Shown here: positions 4,792 through 5,188 of the stretch, piece by piece
Position numbering within the stretch: the first letter of the stretch is position 1
Layout: each line of letters opens with the position of its first letter
Origin: Candidatus Aenigmatarchaeota archaeon
Lineage (GTDB): Archaea > Aenigmatarchaeota > Aenigmatarchaeia > QMZS01
Assembly (NCBI GenBank): GCA_003663295.1
Contig: QMZS01000072.1
Location: 1-5,188, forward strand
Direction: 5' to 3'
Length of the DNA stretch: 5,188 nt
Notes under the pieces: model-generated
The model's input: the letters and a program-made list of their open reading frames with translations, nothing else
Database searches by the model: none
What the model was told of the DNA's origin: nothing
Made by a program: the position numbers and the translations under genes

Positions 4792-5010
4792 ATGGGCACA
4801 ATCAGAACAATGTTTCTTATATTTCTGGCAGGTCTTATGACTTTAATCATGGAAGAAATTTTAATGATATGGTTTGTGATGTTTTTCACACCATCTATTC
4901 TGGCTATAATGGGTGGTTGCTCTTTAATCTATATAAAAATGAAGTCCAAAAAGGGGGTCTATTATAGACACACTAGCATTGTGGATAAATATCATTTTAT
5001 CAGTTATTGA
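4792..5010 (+). CDS. Small two-helix membrane protein, hypothetical (possible HtpX N-terminal remnant)
   Basis: This is a 72-residue frame with two hydrophobic segments, about residues 7-19 (MFLIFLAGLMTLI) and 24-48 (LMIWFVMFFTPSILAIMGGC and on), split by the acidic pair EE at 21-22 and followed by the basic KMKSKK at 49-54 and a polar tail. By the positive-inside rule the C-terminal tail would be cytosolic. The start is chosen from the TATA-like box upstream; GTG at 4768 would add eight residues. The pattern of two membrane helices followed by a short basic stretch loosely recalls the N-terminus of HtpX-type M48 proteases (TIRTMFLIFLAGLMTLI is the most suggestive part). However, no HExxH zinc site follows in any frame before the window ends, so it would be only a remnant. 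It may equally be an unrelated small protein or a chance frame. Confidence 0.4.
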   Translation: MGTIRTMFLIFLAGLMTLIMEEILMIWFVMFFTPSILAIMGGCSLIYIKMKSKKGVYYRHTSIVDKYHFISY

Positions 5011-5060
5011 TAAACCTCCAAAATCGGCCAATTAGAGCCCTATAAATCAAGTCTCCAATC

Positions 5061-5188
5061 CTACTCGCAATCAACATCCAAATCCAACATATCCTTGCAA
5101 AATTTGCATATAAAAGGTCCTTCAAAACAGTCATAAAAATGCCTTGTGGGTATTTTATTAGTTTTTCCACAATTACTGCATATAATAG
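5061..5188 (-). CDS. Zinc-ribbon protein, C-terminal end (5' partial)
   Basis: A - strand frame enters from the right edge and stops at TAG 5063-5061, giving 41 residues: two CxxC knuckles, CSNC at 3-6 and CKFC at 27-30, separated by 20 residues, with further cysteines at 20 and 40. The spacing and the GK after the first knuckle are those of a treble-clef or zinc-ribbon Zn2+ site. The segment ends in an acidic tail (KDMLDLDVDCE). The start lies beyond the window, so the rest and the function are unknown; zinc-binding domains of this sort commonly bind nucleic acid or support protein contacts. A second - strand frame across the same bases is open to 5003 but lacks any such motif. It is convergent with the small membrane protein, with 50 bases between their stops. 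Confidence 0.65.
   Translation of the reverse strand, partial: IICSNCGKTNKIPTRHFYDCFEGPFICKFCKDMLDLDVDCE

Noticed and set aside
1..5188. CRISPR arrays, IS elements, inverted or long direct repeats, riboswitches, rRNA.
   Set aside because: None seen by eye on either strand; the only strong inverted repeat is the hairpin in the tRNA intron.

Overview
This AT-rich window is archaeal. It carries a 20S proteasome beta subunit with a self-cleaving propeptide, the radical-SAM tRNA enzyme Taw1, and a tRNA gene interrupted by introns of the bulge-helix-bulge (BHB) type. Short intergenic gaps, TATA-like boxes about 25-30 bases before start codons and few Shine-Dalgarno sites suggest a compact genome with much leaderless transcription. 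A DPANN or euryarchaeal source is plausible, but nothing here fixes the phylum.

Layout. Bases 1-1608 (+) hold the 3' part of a helical protein with a C-terminal membrane anchor (possibly the C-terminal region of an archaeal S16/Lon-like protease), overlapping by 10 bases a DUF92-family integral membrane protein. Bases 1651-2080 (+) hold a broken Nudix-like gene. Bases 2111-3645 (-) hold taw1 followed after 7 bases by a broken nucleotidyltransferase-fold gene. Bases 3693-4322 (-) hold psmB. Back to back with psmB, 46 bases away on the + strand, lies a tRNA-Val(CAC) gene at 4369-4531. After it comes a poorly coding stretch, then a small two-helix membrane protein (4792-5010, +) and the 3' end of a zinc-ribbon gene on the - strand that runs off the window.

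The most notable object is the tRNA. It cannot fold until two segments are removed: a 22-base intron in the anticodon loop (37/38) and a 69-base intron in the T-loop (59/60). Removing both gives a complete 72-base tRNA-Val. The T-loop junction forms a textbook BHB: T-stem outer helix, 4-bp central helix, two 3-base bulges and an inner helix. Both introns sit after the same exon tetramer UUCA and both end in GAAAA, which suggests one spread from the other or that both use a common target.

The second theme is decay. Two neighbouring genes (Nudix-like and nucleotidyltransferase) carry frame breaks within about 1 kb, while taw1, psmB and the DUF92 gene are intact. Either this is a small island of degenerating genes or the consensus is locally faulty.
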